Source of the DNA: Streptomyces albus subsp. albus
GTDB lineage: Bacteria; Actinomycetota; Actinomycetes; Streptomycetales; Streptomycetaceae
Length of the DNA: 64,000 nucleotides
Reading direction: 5' to 3'
NCBI RefSeq assembly: GCF_000725885.1
Contig: NZ_JODR01000007.1
Coordinates: 124,001 to 188,000 of the forward strand
Shown: piece after piece, positions 26,483 through 35,901 of the stretch
Numbering within the stretch: the stretch's first letter is position 1
Layout: every line of letters starts with the position of its first letter
The notes under the pieces: generated by a model
Seen by the model: the letters and a program-made list of their open reading frames with translations, nothing else
Told to the model about the DNA's origin: nothing
Databases searched by the model: none
Position numbers and translations under genes: made by a program

Positions 26483-27451
26483 TCAACTGTCCGAGGCGGC
26501 CGGTGCGCTGGGGGCGGAGACGTCGAAGTGGGTGGCGTCCTCGGCGGCTTTCATCAGGGCGGTGAGCGCGGTGGCCTTCGCCTCGGCTCGTTCGGAGCTG
26601 CCCCATCCGACGGTGCGTTTCCCGGTCAGTTCCAGAGTGATGTCGTCGTAGGAGCGCACCCGGACGACACGGGTGGCCCGGCGTACCGGTTCGGGCAGTG
26701 CCGCGGCGACCCGGGCGGCTTCGCGGCGCAACCGTGTGTCCGAGAAGTGCTCCCGGGCCGGTCGTGATCCGCCTTGCAGTACGAGAACCGGAACGCCTTT
26801 CGGCGGCTTGCCCACTGTGGCGAATCGCACGCCGTCGACGTCCACTTCCACATACTTGCCGGCGCTTTCCATGACCAGTTCAGGTCGTCTTTCGGTCACC
26901 GTGAGGGTGATGTCGTGCGGCCAGCTCCGTTCGACGGTGACATCACGCACCCGGGGCAGCGCCCGGCGCACACGCTCGCGCACGGCGCCTTTGTCGATGC
27001 TGATGAGCGGGTCGCCGAGCGGAACGGCCGCGGCGCGGGTGACGTCGTTCTCGCTCAGTACGCGGGTTCCCCCGACGGAGACGTTCTCGGCGCGCAGCCA
27101 CGAGGAGCCGTAGAGGGCCCACAGGCCGAATCCGCACAGTGGGACGAGGAGTGCCAGGACGAGCAGCAGCGTGCGGCGTTTCGGCAGCCACCGTCCCGGA
27201 CGGGTTTCGCCGTCACCGCTTCCGTTTCCCCGGCCGCCCCGGGAACCGGAACCCGAACCGGAGCCGCGGGACGGTGCCGCGGGGCGGGGCGTCGCGCGGC
27301 CGGCCGTCCCGGCCGCGCCCCGGGGCCGTACGGGACGGGCCGTGCCGGCCCCGCGGCCCGCCGCGGCCACTTTGCCGGCCGCGGCGCCCTTGCCCGTCCC
27401 GCCGGTCCTCTCACCCTTGTCGGACTTGGCCGTTCTGGCAGCTCTGACCAC
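26483..27451 (-). CDS. ftsQ: Cell division protein FtsQ
   Basis: A 322-residue bitopic divisome protein. The cytoplasmic tail (1-90) is Gly/Arg/Ala-rich and disordered. One membrane helix follows (about 94-114, LLLVLALLVPLCGFGLWAL). The extracytoplasmic POTRA domain (about 120-190, AENVSVGGTRVLSENDV) and a beta domain (WPHDITLTVTERRPELV) complete it. FtsQ links FtsL/FtsB to the rest of the divisome; in Streptomyces it is needed for sporulation septation but not for growth. GTG start at 27451, 60 bases after murG. Confidence 0.94.
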   Translation of the reverse strand: MVRAARTAKSDKGERTGGTGKGAAAGKVAAAGRGAGTARPVRPRGAAGTAGRATPRPAAPSRGSGSGSGSRGGRGNGSGDGETRPGRWLPKRRTLLLVLALLVPLCGFGLWALYGSSWLRAENVSVGGTRVLSENDVTRAAAVPLGDPLISIDKGAVRERVRRALPRVRDVTVERSWPHDITLTVTERRPELVMESAGKYVEVDVDGVRFATVGKPPKGVPVLVLQGGSRPAREHFSDTRLRREAARVAAALPEPVRRATRVVRVRSYDDITLELTGKRTVGWGSSERAEAKATALTALMKAAEDATHFDVSAPSAPAASDS

Positions 27452-27511
27452 GCCGGACCACCCTGCTTTCTGCGTTGTCGGCGAGCCGCCGGCTGCGGGC
27501 CCCGGTACGGC

Positions 27512-28606
27512 TCAGCGCCGGTGGCCCGCGGCGATCGCCTCGTGCACCATGCCGACGAGCAGTTCGTCGGCGTCCGGACGGCCGAACTCGGCAGCGGCGC
27601 GCGACATGGCGGTGAGCCGCTGCGGGTCGGTGAGGACCGGGAGCACGTTGCCCTGGATCCACTCCGGTGTCAGTTCGGCGTCGTCGACGAGGAGTCCGCC
27701 GCCCGCCTTGACGACCGGCTGGGCGTTGAGCCGCTGTTCGCCGTTGCCGATGGGCAGCGGCACATAGGCGGCGGGCAGCCCGACGGCCGAGAGTTCCGCC
27801 ACGGTCATCGCGCCGGCGCGGCAGAGCATCATGTCGGCCGCGGCGTATGCGAGGTCCATCCGGTCCACATACGGTACCGGCACATAGGGCGGCATACCGG
27901 GCATCTGGTCCACGTGGGGGAGCTCGTTCTTGGGGCCCACGGCGTGCAGGATCTGGACCCCGGCGCGCTGGAGGTGCGGAACGACCTGCTGGATGACCTC
28001 GTTGAGCCGGCGCGCGCCCTGTGAACCGCCGGAGACCAGCAGCGTGGGCAGGTTGGGGGCGAGCCCGAACGCGGCGCGGGCCTCCGGCCGGACGGCGGCC
28101 CGGTTGAGCGTCGCGATGGAGCGGCGCAGCGGGATGCCGACGTACCGCGCGTTGCGCAGCTTGCTGTCGGGCGTGGAGACGGCCACGGCGTGCGCGTACC
28201 GGGAGCCGATCTTGTTGGCGAGTCCGGGCCGGGCGTTGGCCTCGTGCACGACGATGGGCACCCCGGCACGCTTGGCCGCCAGATAGCCGGGCAGCGCCAC
28301 GTAGCCGCCGAAGCCGACGACGCAGTCGGCCTTGGTGCGCTCCAGGATCTGCTCGGCCGCCTTGATGGTGCCGCGCAGCCGGCCGGGCACGGTGATCAGT
28401 TCGGGCGTGGGTTTGCGCGGCAGCGGAACGGCCGGGATCAGCTCAAGCGCGTAGCCGCGCTCGGGCACGAGCCGCGTCTCCAGGCCGCGCTCCGTACCGA
28501 GGGCCGTAATCCCCACGGTCGGGTCCTGCCTCCGCAGGGCGTCCGCGAGGGCGAGCGCGGGCTCGATGTGGCCGGCGGTCCCCCCACCGGCGAGTACGAC
28601 GTGCAC
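27512..28606 (-). CDS. murG: Lipid II synthase MurG (GlcNAc transferase)
   Basis: A 364-residue GT28 glycosyltransferase that adds GlcNAc from UDP-GlcNAc to lipid I on the inner membrane face. The N-terminal glycine loop is [14 protein letters not shown]; a second is [13 protein letters not shown]. The donor-binding [11 protein letters not shown] segment lies near residue 265. It starts with GTG at 28606, 6 bases after the ftsW stop, so the two are in one operon. Confidence 0.97.
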   Translation of the reverse strand: MHVVLAGGGTAGHIEPALALADALRRQDPTVGITALGTERGLETRLVPERGYALELIPAVPLPRKPTPELITVPGRLRGTIKAAEQILERTKADCVVGFGGYVALPGYLAAKRAGVPIVVHEANARPGLANKIGSRYAHAVAVSTPDSKLRNARYVGIPLRRSIATLNRAAVRPEARAAFGLAPNLPTLLVSGGSQGARRLNEVIQQVVPHLQRAGVQILHAVGPKNELPHVDQMPGMPPYVPVPYVDRMDLAYAAADMMLCRAGAMTVAELSAVGLPAAYVPLPIGNGEQRLNAQPVVKAGGGLLVDDAELTPEWIQGNVLPVLTDPQRLTAMSRAAAEFGRPDADELLVGMVHEAIAAGHRR

Positions 28607-28612
28607 GCTGTT

Positions 28613-30010
28613 TCACCGCTCTCCGGACGGCACACGCCTCGTGCGCCGTCTCATCGTCTTCTCTCTCTTCCGGCCGGAGGTGGTCCCCGGACGCAGCAGC
28701 CCTGCCAGCCCTCCCCGCGGCATGCGCTGCCACAGGCCGGGCTGCCGCACGGCCAGCGCTGCTCGTGCCGCCGGATCGCTGCGCGCGAAGGCGATCAGCA
28801 TTCCGACGGCGAACATCGTCGGCAGCAGGGCGGACCCACCGTAGGAGAACAGCGGGAGGGGGACACCGGCGATCGGCAGCAGACCGAGCACCGCACCGAT
28901 GTTGACCACCGCCTGCACGGTGATCCACGTCGTCACACCTCCCGCGGCATACCTCACGAACGGGTCCTCCGTGCGTCCGGCCACGCGGATACCCGCATAG
29001 CCTAGAGCCGCGAAGAGGGCGAGCACCGACAGCGTCCCCGCCAGACCGAGTTCCTCCCCGGTCACGGCGAAGATGAAGTCGGTGTGCGGTTCGGGGAGTT
29101 GACCCCATTTTTCCACACTCGCCCCGAGGCCGGAACCGAACCATCCGCCGGACGCCAGCGCGTAGATGCCGTGCACGGCCTGCCAGCACTGGTCCTGCGG
29201 CCCCGGATCGGTGGCGGCGATGCAGCCGAGCCGGGACATCCGGTTGGGGTTGGATGTGATGAGGAACGCACTCGCGACGACGGCGACCGCCAGCACGGTG
29301 CCGAACAGCCGGGTGGGGGCGCCGGCCAGCCACAGCAGCCCGAAGAGCACGGCGCCCAGGATGATGGCGGTGCCCATGTCGCCGCCGAGCATGATGAGGC
29401 CGAGCAGCAGCAGCGTGCCGGGCACCAGCGGCACCAGCAGGTGCTTCCACTGGGTGAGCATCTTCTTCTCGCCCTTGCGCGCCAGCAGGTCGGCGCCCCA
29501 CAGGACGAGCGCCAGCTTGGCGAACTCGCTGGGCTGGAGCTGGAAGGGGCCGCCGAGGGAGAGCCAGTTGCGGTTGCCGTTGACCTCCTGCCCCACGCCG
29601 GGGATTTGCACCAGGCACATCAGGAAGACGGAGACGGTCAGCAGCGGGTAGGCCAGCCCCCGGTGCACCCGCGTCGGCATCCGGGTGGCCGCCAGCAGCA
29701 GTACGGCGCCCAGGAGGGCGGCCACCAGTTGTTTGCGGAAGTAGTAGGTGGAGGGGAGGCCGGACTGGAGGGCCTGGATCTGGGAGGCGGAGAAGACCAT
29801 CACCAGTCCGAGCACGGTGATGAGCGCGCTGCCGCCCAGGATCAGGTAGTAGGCGGTCAGCGGCCGGTCCCAGGCGCGTTTGGCGCGCAGGAAGAGCCGT
29901 TGCGGGGCGGACGTGCCCTGGGGTGTACGGGGGCGCCCCGGCGGGCGCGCGGGCGCGGGGCGTGTGCCCGCGCGCCGGGCCGTGGGCGGTTTGGCGGATC
30001 GCGCCGTCAT
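28613..30010 (-). CDS. ftsW: Septal peptidoglycan polymerase FtsW (SEDS family)
   Basis: A 465-residue SEDS glycosyltransferase with about 10 membrane helices; it polymerises lipid II at division septa with its partner FtsI. Family features include QPSEFAKLALVLWGADLLA, the GGDMGTA loop, and FIFAVTGEELGL. The N-terminal 60 residues are Arg/Pro-rich and cytoplasmic. The open frame extends far upstream antiparallel to murD coding sense. ATG at 30010, preceded by GGAGGGG, is the natural start. Confidence 0.95.
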   Translation of the reverse strand: MTARSAKPPTARRAGTRPAPARPPGRPRTPQGTSAPQRLFLRAKRAWDRPLTAYYLILGGSALITVLGLVMVFSASQIQALQSGLPSTYYFRKQLVAALLGAVLLLAATRMPTRVHRGLAYPLLTVSVFLMCLVQIPGVGQEVNGNRNWLSLGGPFQLQPSEFAKLALVLWGADLLARKGEKKMLTQWKHLLVPLVPGTLLLLGLIMLGGDMGTAIILGAVLFGLLWLAGAPTRLFGTVLAVAVVASAFLITSNPNRMSRLGCIAATDPGPQDQCWQAVHGIYALASGGWFGSGLGASVEKWGQLPEPHTDFIFAVTGEELGLAGTLSVLALFAALGYAGIRVAGRTEDPFVRYAAGGVTTWITVQAVVNIGAVLGLLPIAGVPLPLFSYGGSALLPTMFAVGMLIAFARSDPAARAALAVRQPGLWQRMPRGGLAGLLRPGTTSGRKREKTMRRRTRRVPSGER

Positions 30011-30060
30011 CCGTATCCCCTCCGTCTCGCCCGCGCCCTGGGCCGGCCGGGACCGCGGGG

Positions 30061-31557
30061 TTACTGCTCGCTGTGGCCTTCGGCGGCGGCGAGGGCCCGG
30101 ACCGCCTCGGCGAACGCGTCGCCGCGCGCGTTGTAGTTGACGAACATGTCCATCGAGGCGCACGCGGGGGCCAGCAGTACGGTATCTCCCGGCCGGGCCA
30201 GCGCGGTCGCTTCCCGGACCGCCTCCGCCATCGCCCCAGTGTCGGTGCGTGCGAGGTCCACCACCGGCACATCGGGGGCGTGTCGCGCCAGGGCGTCGGC
30301 GATCAGCTGCCGGTCGGCGCCCAGCAGCACGGCGCCGCGCAGCCGGGAGGCCGCGGCGGCGGCCAGCTCGTCGAACGTGGCGCCCTTGGCCAGTCCCCCG
30401 GCGATCCACACGATCTTCTCGTAGGCGGCCAGCGAGGCCGCAGCCGCGTGGGTGTTGGTCGCCTTGGAGTCGTCCACGTAACCGACACCGCCGACCTCGG
30501 CGACCCTGGTGATGCGGTGGGCGTCCGGACGGAAGGCGCGCAGCCCCTCGCGTACCGCGGTGGGCGGCACCCCGAAGGCGCGGGCCAGGGCCGCGGCGGC
30601 GAGCGCGTTGGCGATGTTGTGCGGCGCGGGCGGGTCGATGTCGCTCACCTCGGCGAGCTCCTGCGCCTGGCGCTGCCGGTTCTCGACGAAGGCCCGGTCG
30701 ACCAGCACACCCTCGACCACACCCAGTTGGGAGGGCGCCGGGGCGCCCAGGGTGAAGCCGATGGCGCGGGCGCCCTCGACCACGTCGGCCTCCCGCACCA
30801 GGTCCTCGGTGCGGGGCGCCCCGGCGGCGGCTGCGCTCTCGGCGTCGTCGGCGTTGTAGACGCAGGCGACCTGGTTGCCCTCGTAGATGCGCCCCTTGGC
30901 GGCGGCGTACTCCGTCATGGAGCCGTGCCAGTCGAGGTGGTCGGGGGCCAGGTTGAGGACGGCGCCGGAGTGCGGGCGCAGGCTGGGCGCCCAGTGCAGC
31001 TGGTAGCTGGACAGCTCCACCGCGAGCACGTCCAGACCGCTGTACGGCTCCTCCTCCAGCACGACGTCGATGAGGGAGACGCCGATGTTGCCGACGGCGG
31101 CCGTGCGCAGCCCGGCGGCGCGCAGGATCCCGGCGAGCATCTGGACGGTGGTGGTCTTGCCGTTGGTGCCGGTGACCGCGAGCCAGGGCGGACTGTCCGG
31201 CCCGCGCAGCCGCCAGGCCAGCTCCACGTCGCCCCACACCGGCACCCCGGCCTCGGCCGCCGCCGCGAAGAGCGGCGCGGACGGCCGGAAGCCGGGGGTG
31301 GTGACGACCAGCCCGGTGCCCTCGGGCAGGGTGCGGTCGTCACCGAGCCGCACGGTGACGCCCAGCTCCTCCAGTTCGGCGGCCTGGCGGCGCGGCCCCT
31401 CGCCGTCGCCGCCGTTGACGACCGTGACCCGGGCACCGAGACGGTGCAGGACGCGGGCGGCGGGCATACCGCTGACGCCGAGCCCGGCGACCGTCACGTG
31501 CGTGCCGGACAGCTGCGCGGTCAGGTCCGCGAGGTTCGCCCTGCTGCCGGTGCTCAC
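30061..31557 (-). CDS. murD: UDP-N-acetylmuramoylalanine--D-glutamate ligase
   Basis: A 498-residue cytoplasmic ATP-dependent ligase that adds D-Glu to UDP-MurNAc-L-Ala. It has a Rossmann-like substrate domain ([10 protein letters not shown], residues 21-30), the ATP loop [11 protein letters not shown] (127-137), and HNIANALAA and [11 protein letters not shown] in the C-terminal domains. The GTG start at 31557 shares the sequence GTGA with the mraY stop. The longer frame from 31656 would run through mraY without coding sense. Confidence 0.96.
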   Translation of the reverse strand: MSTGSRANLADLTAQLSGTHVTVAGLGVSGMPAARVLHRLGARVTVVNGGDGEGPRRQAAELEELGVTVRLGDDRTLPEGTGLVVTTPGFRPSAPLFAAAAEAGVPVWGDVELAWRLRGPDSPPWLAVTGTNGKTTTVQMLAGILRAAGLRTAAVGNIGVSLIDVVLEEEPYSGLDVLAVELSSYQLHWAPSLRPHSGAVLNLAPDHLDWHGSMTEYAAAKGRIYEGNQVACVYNADDAESAAAAGAPRTEDLVREADVVEGARAIGFTLGAPAPSQLGVVEGVLVDRAFVENRQRQAQELAEVSDIDPPAPHNIANALAAAALARAFGVPPTAVREGLRAFRPDAHRITRVAEVGGVGYVDDSKATNTHAAAASLAAYEKIVWIAGGLAKGATFDELAAAAASRLRGAVLLGADRQLIADALARHAPDVPVVDLARTDTGAMAEAVREATALARPGDTVLLAPACASMDMFVNYNARGDAFAEAVRALAAAEGHSEQ

Positions 31558-32618
31558 TTGCTCGCCGCCCAGCCCGCGTAGAAGATGCCGACGCCGACGA
31601 TGGCGCACATGCCCTGGATGATCCAGAACCGGACCACCACAAGGACTTCGGACCACCCCTTCAGTTCGAAGTGGTGCTGGAGCGGTGCCATCTTGAAGAC
31701 GCGCTTCCCGGTGAGCCGGAAGGAGCCGACCTGGATGACCACGGACATGGTGATGAGCACGAACAGGCCGCCGAGGATGGCCAGCAGCAGTTCGGTGCGG
31801 GAGCAGATGGCCAGGCCGGCCAGCGCGCCACCGAGGGCGAGGGAGCCGGTGTCACCCATGAAGATCTTGGCCGGCGAGGTGTTCCACCACAGGAAGCCGA
31901 AACAGGCGCCCATCAGGGCCGCCGCGACGATGGCCAGGTCGAGCGGATCGCGTACCTCGTAACAGCTGGCTCCCGCGGTGGCCCGGTTGGCGCAGGACTC
32001 CTGGTACTCCCATACGCAGATGAACACATAAGCGCCGAAGACCATCACCGAGGCGCCGGTCGCCAGACCGTCCAGGCCGTCGGTGAGGTTCACGCCGTTG
32101 GACATCGCCAGGATCATGAACAGCGCCCAGACGACGAACAGCACGGGCGGCAGGGCCCAGCCGAAGTCCTGGGTGAAGGACAGCTTGGTGGAGGCCGGGG
32201 TGAGCTGCCGCGCGTCCTCGAAGCTGAGCGCCAGCAGCGCGAAGGCGATACCGACGATGAGCTGGCCGGCCATCTTGGCCTTGGCCCGCAGACCGAGGCT
32301 GCGCTGCTTGACGATCTTGATGTAGTCGTCCAGGAAGCCGACCAGGCCCATCCCCGCGAACAGGAAGAGCACCAGCACGCCGGAGAAGGACGGCTCCTCC
32401 CCGGTGATCAGCTTGGTGAGCACATAGGCGAGCAGTGTCGCCAGGATGAAGGCGATACCACCCATGGTGGGGGTGCCGCGCTTGCTGTGGTGGTTCTGCG
32501 GGCCGTCGTCCCGGATGAACTGGCCGTAGCCCCGCGAGGCGAGCAGCTTGATCAGCAGCGGGGTTCCGATCAGGGACAGAAAGAGTCCGATGACCCCGGA
32601 CAGGAGGATCTGCCTCAT
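31554..32618 (-). CDS. mraY: Phospho-N-acetylmuramoyl-pentapeptide transferase
   Basis: A 354-residue ten-helix enzyme that joins UDP-MurNAc-pentapeptide to undecaprenyl phosphate to give lipid I. The catalytic motif [12 protein letters not shown] lies near residue 175, and the family segments [18 protein letters not shown] and FLDDYIKI are intact. Its ATG at 32618 overlaps the murF stop (ATGA) and its own stop overlaps murD, so it is translationally coupled at both ends. Confidence 0.97.
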   Translation of the reverse strand: MRQILLSGVIGLFLSLIGTPLLIKLLASRGYGQFIRDDGPQNHHSKRGTPTMGGIAFILATLLAYVLTKLITGEEPSFSGVLVLFLFAGMGLVGFLDDYIKIVKQRSLGLRAKAKMAGQLIVGIAFALLALSFEDARQLTPASTKLSFTQDFGWALPPVLFVVWALFMILAMSNGVNLTDGLDGLATGASVMVFGAYVFICVWEYQESCANRATAGASCYEVRDPLDLAIVAAALMGACFGFLWWNTSPAKIFMGDTGSLALGGALAGLAICSRTELLLAILGGLFVLITMSVVIQVGSFRLTGKRVFKMAPLQHHFELKGWSEVLVVVRFWIIQGMCAIVGVGIFYAGWAASK

Positions 32619-34057
32619 CGGGCGGCGCCTCCGGCCTCGTGCGCCGAGGTGGTCCCGCCCTCCAGCAGGGCAGCCGCCACCTTCTCCAGGCCGACCGACC
32701 GGGACGCCTTCACCAGCACGACGTCCCCCGCGCGCAGTTGACTGCGCAACAGGTCGACGGCCGCCTCAGTGTCGGACACGTGCACCGACTCCTCACCCCA
32801 CGAACCCTCGTTCTTGGCACCCATGTCGAGCCAGGCGGCCTCCCGGCCTCCGACTGCCACGAGCTTGCTGACGTTGAGCCGGACGGCGAGCCGTCCGATC
32901 GCGTCGTGCTCGGCGAGCGAATCGTCACCGAGCTCGGCCATCTCGCCCAGCACCGCCCAGGTCCGGCCCCCCCGGGCCTTGACCGCCTGTCCCATGGCGG
33001 ACAGGGCACGGAGCGCGGCCCGCATGGAGTCGGGGTTGGCGTTGTAGGCGTCGTTGACGACCGTGACGCCGTCGGCGCGCTCGGTGACCTCCATCCGCCA
33101 CCGGGAGAGCGTGCTCGCCGAGGAGAGCGCGTCAGCGATGTCCCCAGCGGGCATGCCCAGTTGGTGGGCGACGGCCGCCGCGGCGAGCGCGTTCGACACG
33201 TGGTGCTCACCGTACAGGCGCATCGTCACATCACCGCACCCGGTGGGTGTGTGAAGGGTGAAAGCCGGGGTACCGCGGTCCGAGAGCCGTACGTTTTCAG
33301 CCCTTACGTCCGCTTCGGGGTCCTCGCCGAAGAAGACGACGCGGGCCCGGGTACGGCTCGCCATGGCCCGTACGTACGGGTCGTCCGCGTTGAGGACCGC
33401 CACTCCGCCGTCGTCCGCGGCCGGCAGGTTCTCCACCAGTTCGCCCTTGGCCTGGGCGATCTGCTCACGTCCGCCGAACTCGCCCAGGTGCGCGGTGCCG
33501 ACGTTGAGGACGACACCGATGCGGGGCGGCGTCAGTTCGGTGAGGTAGCGGATGTGACCGATGCCGCGGGCGCCCATCTCCAGCACCAGGTGCCGGGTGG
33601 ACTCGTCGGCGCGCAGCGCCGTCAGCGGCAGACCGATCTCGTTGTTCTGGGAGCCCTCCGGCCACACCGTGGGCCCCAGTCGCTGGAGCAGCTGGGCGAT
33701 CAGGTCCTTGGTGCTGGTCTTGCCACTGGACCCGGTCATCGCGACCACATGGGTGCCGAGGGTCTGCACCAGGTGCCGGGCCAGCGCGCCCAGGGCGCGG
33801 GTGACGTCGTCGACGACGACGGCGGGGACGCCGACGGGCCGGGAGGCGAGCACGGCGACGGCGCCGGCCTCGACGGCGGCGGCGGCGAAGTCGTGTCCGT
33901 CGGCGCGCTCACCGGCGAACGCCGCGAAGAGGGCACCGGGGCCCACCTGGCGGGAGTCGATCACCACCGGCCCGGTGACCCGCGCGTCCGGGTCCGTTAT
34001 GTCGTGCTGCCGTCCGCCGGTGAGAGCGGCGATCTCTGCGAGGGAGAGGGGGATCAT
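32615..34057 (-). CDS. murF: UDP-MurNAc-tripeptide--D-Ala-D-Ala ligase
   Basis: A 480-residue Mur ligase that completes the pentapeptide by adding D-Ala-D-Ala. The ATP loop is [12 protein letters not shown] (108-119). Other family segments are [25 protein letters not shown] and [13 protein letters not shown]. Its ATG overlaps the murE stop by four bases (ATGA) and its stop overlaps mraY. Confidence 0.97.
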   Translation of the reverse strand: MIPLSLAEIAALTGGRQHDITDPDARVTGPVVIDSRQVGPGALFAAFAGERADGHDFAAAAVEAGAVAVLASRPVGVPAVVVDDVTRALGALARHLVQTLGTHVVAMTGSSGKTSTKDLIAQLLQRLGPTVWPEGSQNNEIGLPLTALRADESTRHLVLEMGARGIGHIRYLTELTPPRIGVVLNVGTAHLGEFGGREQIAQAKGELVENLPAADDGGVAVLNADDPYVRAMASRTRARVVFFGEDPEADVRAENVRLSDRGTPAFTLHTPTGCGDVTMRLYGEHHVSNALAAAAVAHQLGMPAGDIADALSSASTLSRWRMEVTERADGVTVVNDAYNANPDSMRAALRALSAMGQAVKARGGRTWAVLGEMAELGDDSLAEHDAIGRLAVRLNVSKLVAVGGREAAWLDMGAKNEGSWGEESVHVSDTEAAVDLLRSQLRAGDVVLVKASRSVGLEKVAAALLEGGTTSAHEAGGAAR

Positions 34058-35898
34058 CGGTTCTGGTCGTCTGTCCGGTGATTCTCGGTGGGAAGGTCGG
34101 GGTGGGGAGGGGGAGACGAAGGGACGGGGGACGAGGGGGTGGCGGGCGGCGGGGAGGCCGCCGGGGCCGGCACGGCGGAGTGCGTCCGCTCGCGGATGGC
34201 CTCGCGCAGCACCTCCACGTCGTCGAACGGCCGTACGACGCCGGCGATGTCCTGGCCCTGCTCGTGGCCCTTGCCCAGCACCAGCACGCTGTCGCCGGGC
34301 TCGGCACGGGCGACGGCGGCGCGGATGGCGGCGGCCCGGTCCTCCTCCAGCAGCACGGTGCCGCGCTCATGGGCCGGGACCTCGGCGGCGCCGCCGAGCA
34401 TGGCCGCGAGGATCGCCAGCGGGTCCTCGGAGCGGGGGTTGTCGGAGGTGAGCACCGCCGTGTCGGACAGCCGCGCCAGGGCCGCGCCCATCGCGGGGCG
34501 CTTGTGCGGGTCGCGGTCGCCGCCGCAGCCGAGGACGGCGTGCACGGCGCCGTCGGTGACCTTGCGCACGGCGTAGAGCACGGATTCGACGGCGTCGGGC
34601 TTGTGCGCGTAGTCGACGATGGCCAGATAGTCCTGGCCGGCGTCCACCCGCTGGAGGCGGCCGGGGACGCCGGGCACCGAGGCGATGCCCTCGGCGGCCG
34701 TGTGCGGGTCGATCCCGGCGGACACCAGCGCGGTGAGCGCGGCCAGCGCGTTGGACACGTTGAACGGCCCGGCCAGCGGCACCCCGCCGGGCACCCGCTG
34801 ACCGTCGGGTCCCACGGCCGTGAAGGTCGAGCCCAGCGGGCCCAGCTCCACGTCCTCGGCCCGCCAGTCGGCGTCGGGGTGGCCCTCCGCGGAGAAGGAG
34901 ACGACGGGAAAGCCCTCCTCCTTCAGCTCGGTCAGCAGCCGGAAGCCGTACTCGTCGTCGAAGTTGACGACCGCGGCCCGCGAGCGCCGCGGGGTGAACA
35001 GCTGCCGCTTGGCCTGGAAGTAGTCTTCCATGTCCGGGTGGAAGTCCAGGTGCTCGGGGCTGAGGTTGTTGAACACCCCGATGTCGAAGACGCAGCCGTC
35101 CACCCGGCCCAGGACCAGCGCGTGGCTGGAGACCTCCATGGCGAGGGAGCCGACCCCGCGCTCGCGCATCACCGCGAACAGCGCCTGGAGATCCGTGGCC
35201 TCCGGGGTGGTGCGCTCGGACTTGATCCGCTCGTCACCGATCCGCGATTCGACGGTGCCGATCAGCCCGGTCAGCCCGCCCTCCTTCTCGGCGGCCTTGC
35301 GCAGCCCGCCTTCCACCAGGTAGGCGGTCGTCGTCTTGCCGGAGGTACCGGTGATGCCGATCTGGAGCAGGTCCTCGCCCGGCCTGCCGTAGATGGCGGC
35401 GGCCAGCTCCCCCATCCGGCCGCGCGGGTCCGGCACGGTGAGCACCGGCAGCCCGGTGGCGCGGGCCCGCTCGGTGCCGCCCGGGTCGGTCAGCACGGCG
35501 GCGGCACCCAGCGTGCGGGCCTGCTCCACGAAGTCGGCGCCGTGCAGCCGGGCGCCGGGCAGCGCCGCGTAGACGTCGCCGGGGCGGACGGCACGGGAGT
35601 CATGGGTGATACCGGTGACGGACACCGCCTTCACATCGCCCGCCTCGGCCAGTGCGCCGCCCACCGGCGCGCCGGGGTCGTCGGCATCCAGCAGTCGGGC
35701 CAGCTCCGCGAGCGGGACGGGCGTGACCCGCGCGGGGCGGGGCGGCCCGGGGAAGGACTCGGGGGAGGTCTGATCAGCTTGTGGCACGGCGGTGAGCGTA
35801 CCGGGCGGGGCGGCCGTGCCGCGAAGCGAGGGGCTCGCCGGGCCTTCCCCCGCCTGGCGGTTGCAGTCGTTCTCAGTGATCGTTCTCACGTGGCGCAT
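34054..35898 (-). CDS. murE: UDP-MurNAc-L-Ala-D-Glu--diaminopimelate ligase
   Basis: Adds diaminopimelate to the stem peptide. The ATP loop is GITGTSGKTTT (181-191), and the diaminopimelate-selecting motif DNPRSEDP lies near residue 484, as expected for an organism with LL-DAP walls. From ATG at 35898 (3 bases after ftsI) the product has 614 residues, of which the first 57 are a nonconserved leader. GTG at 35787 would trim 37 of these but has no ribosome-binding site. The last 40 residues are a Pro/Ser-rich extension not needed for the fold. The start is the least certain point. Confidence 0.93.
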   Translation of the reverse strand: MRHVRTITENDCNRQAGEGPASPSLRGTAAPPGTLTAVPQADQTSPESFPGPPRPARVTPVPLAELARLLDADDPGAPVGGALAEAGDVKAVSVTGITHDSRAVRPGDVYAALPGARLHGADFVEQARTLGAAAVLTDPGGTERARATGLPVLTVPDPRGRMGELAAAIYGRPGEDLLQIGITGTSGKTTTAYLVEGGLRKAAEKEGGLTGLIGTVESRIGDERIKSERTTPEATDLQALFAVMRERGVGSLAMEVSSHALVLGRVDGCVFDIGVFNNLSPEHLDFHPDMEDYFQAKRQLFTPRRSRAAVVNFDDEYGFRLLTELKEEGFPVVSFSAEGHPDADWRAEDVELGPLGSTFTAVGPDGQRVPGGVPLAGPFNVSNALAALTALVSAGIDPHTAAEGIASVPGVPGRLQRVDAGQDYLAIVDYAHKPDAVESVLYAVRKVTDGAVHAVLGCGGDRDPHKRPAMGAALARLSDTAVLTSDNPRSEDPLAILAAMLGGAAEVPAHERGTVLLEEDRAAAIRAAVARAEPGDSVLVLGKGHEQGQDIAGVVRPFDDVEVLREAIRERTHSAVPAPAASPPPATPSSPVPSSPPPHPDLPTENHRTDDQNR

Positions 35899-35901
35899 GG
35901 C

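Noticed and set aside
26654..28024. Antisense frames opposite ftsQ and murG
   Set aside because: They follow the GC-skewed codon shadow of the real genes and carry no motifs.
28613..31237. ftsW frame extended upstream into murD (874 codons)
   Set aside because: The added N-terminal part is Arg/Gly/Ala-rich shadow of murD; ATG 30010 has a GGAGGGG site and gives a normal FtsW length.
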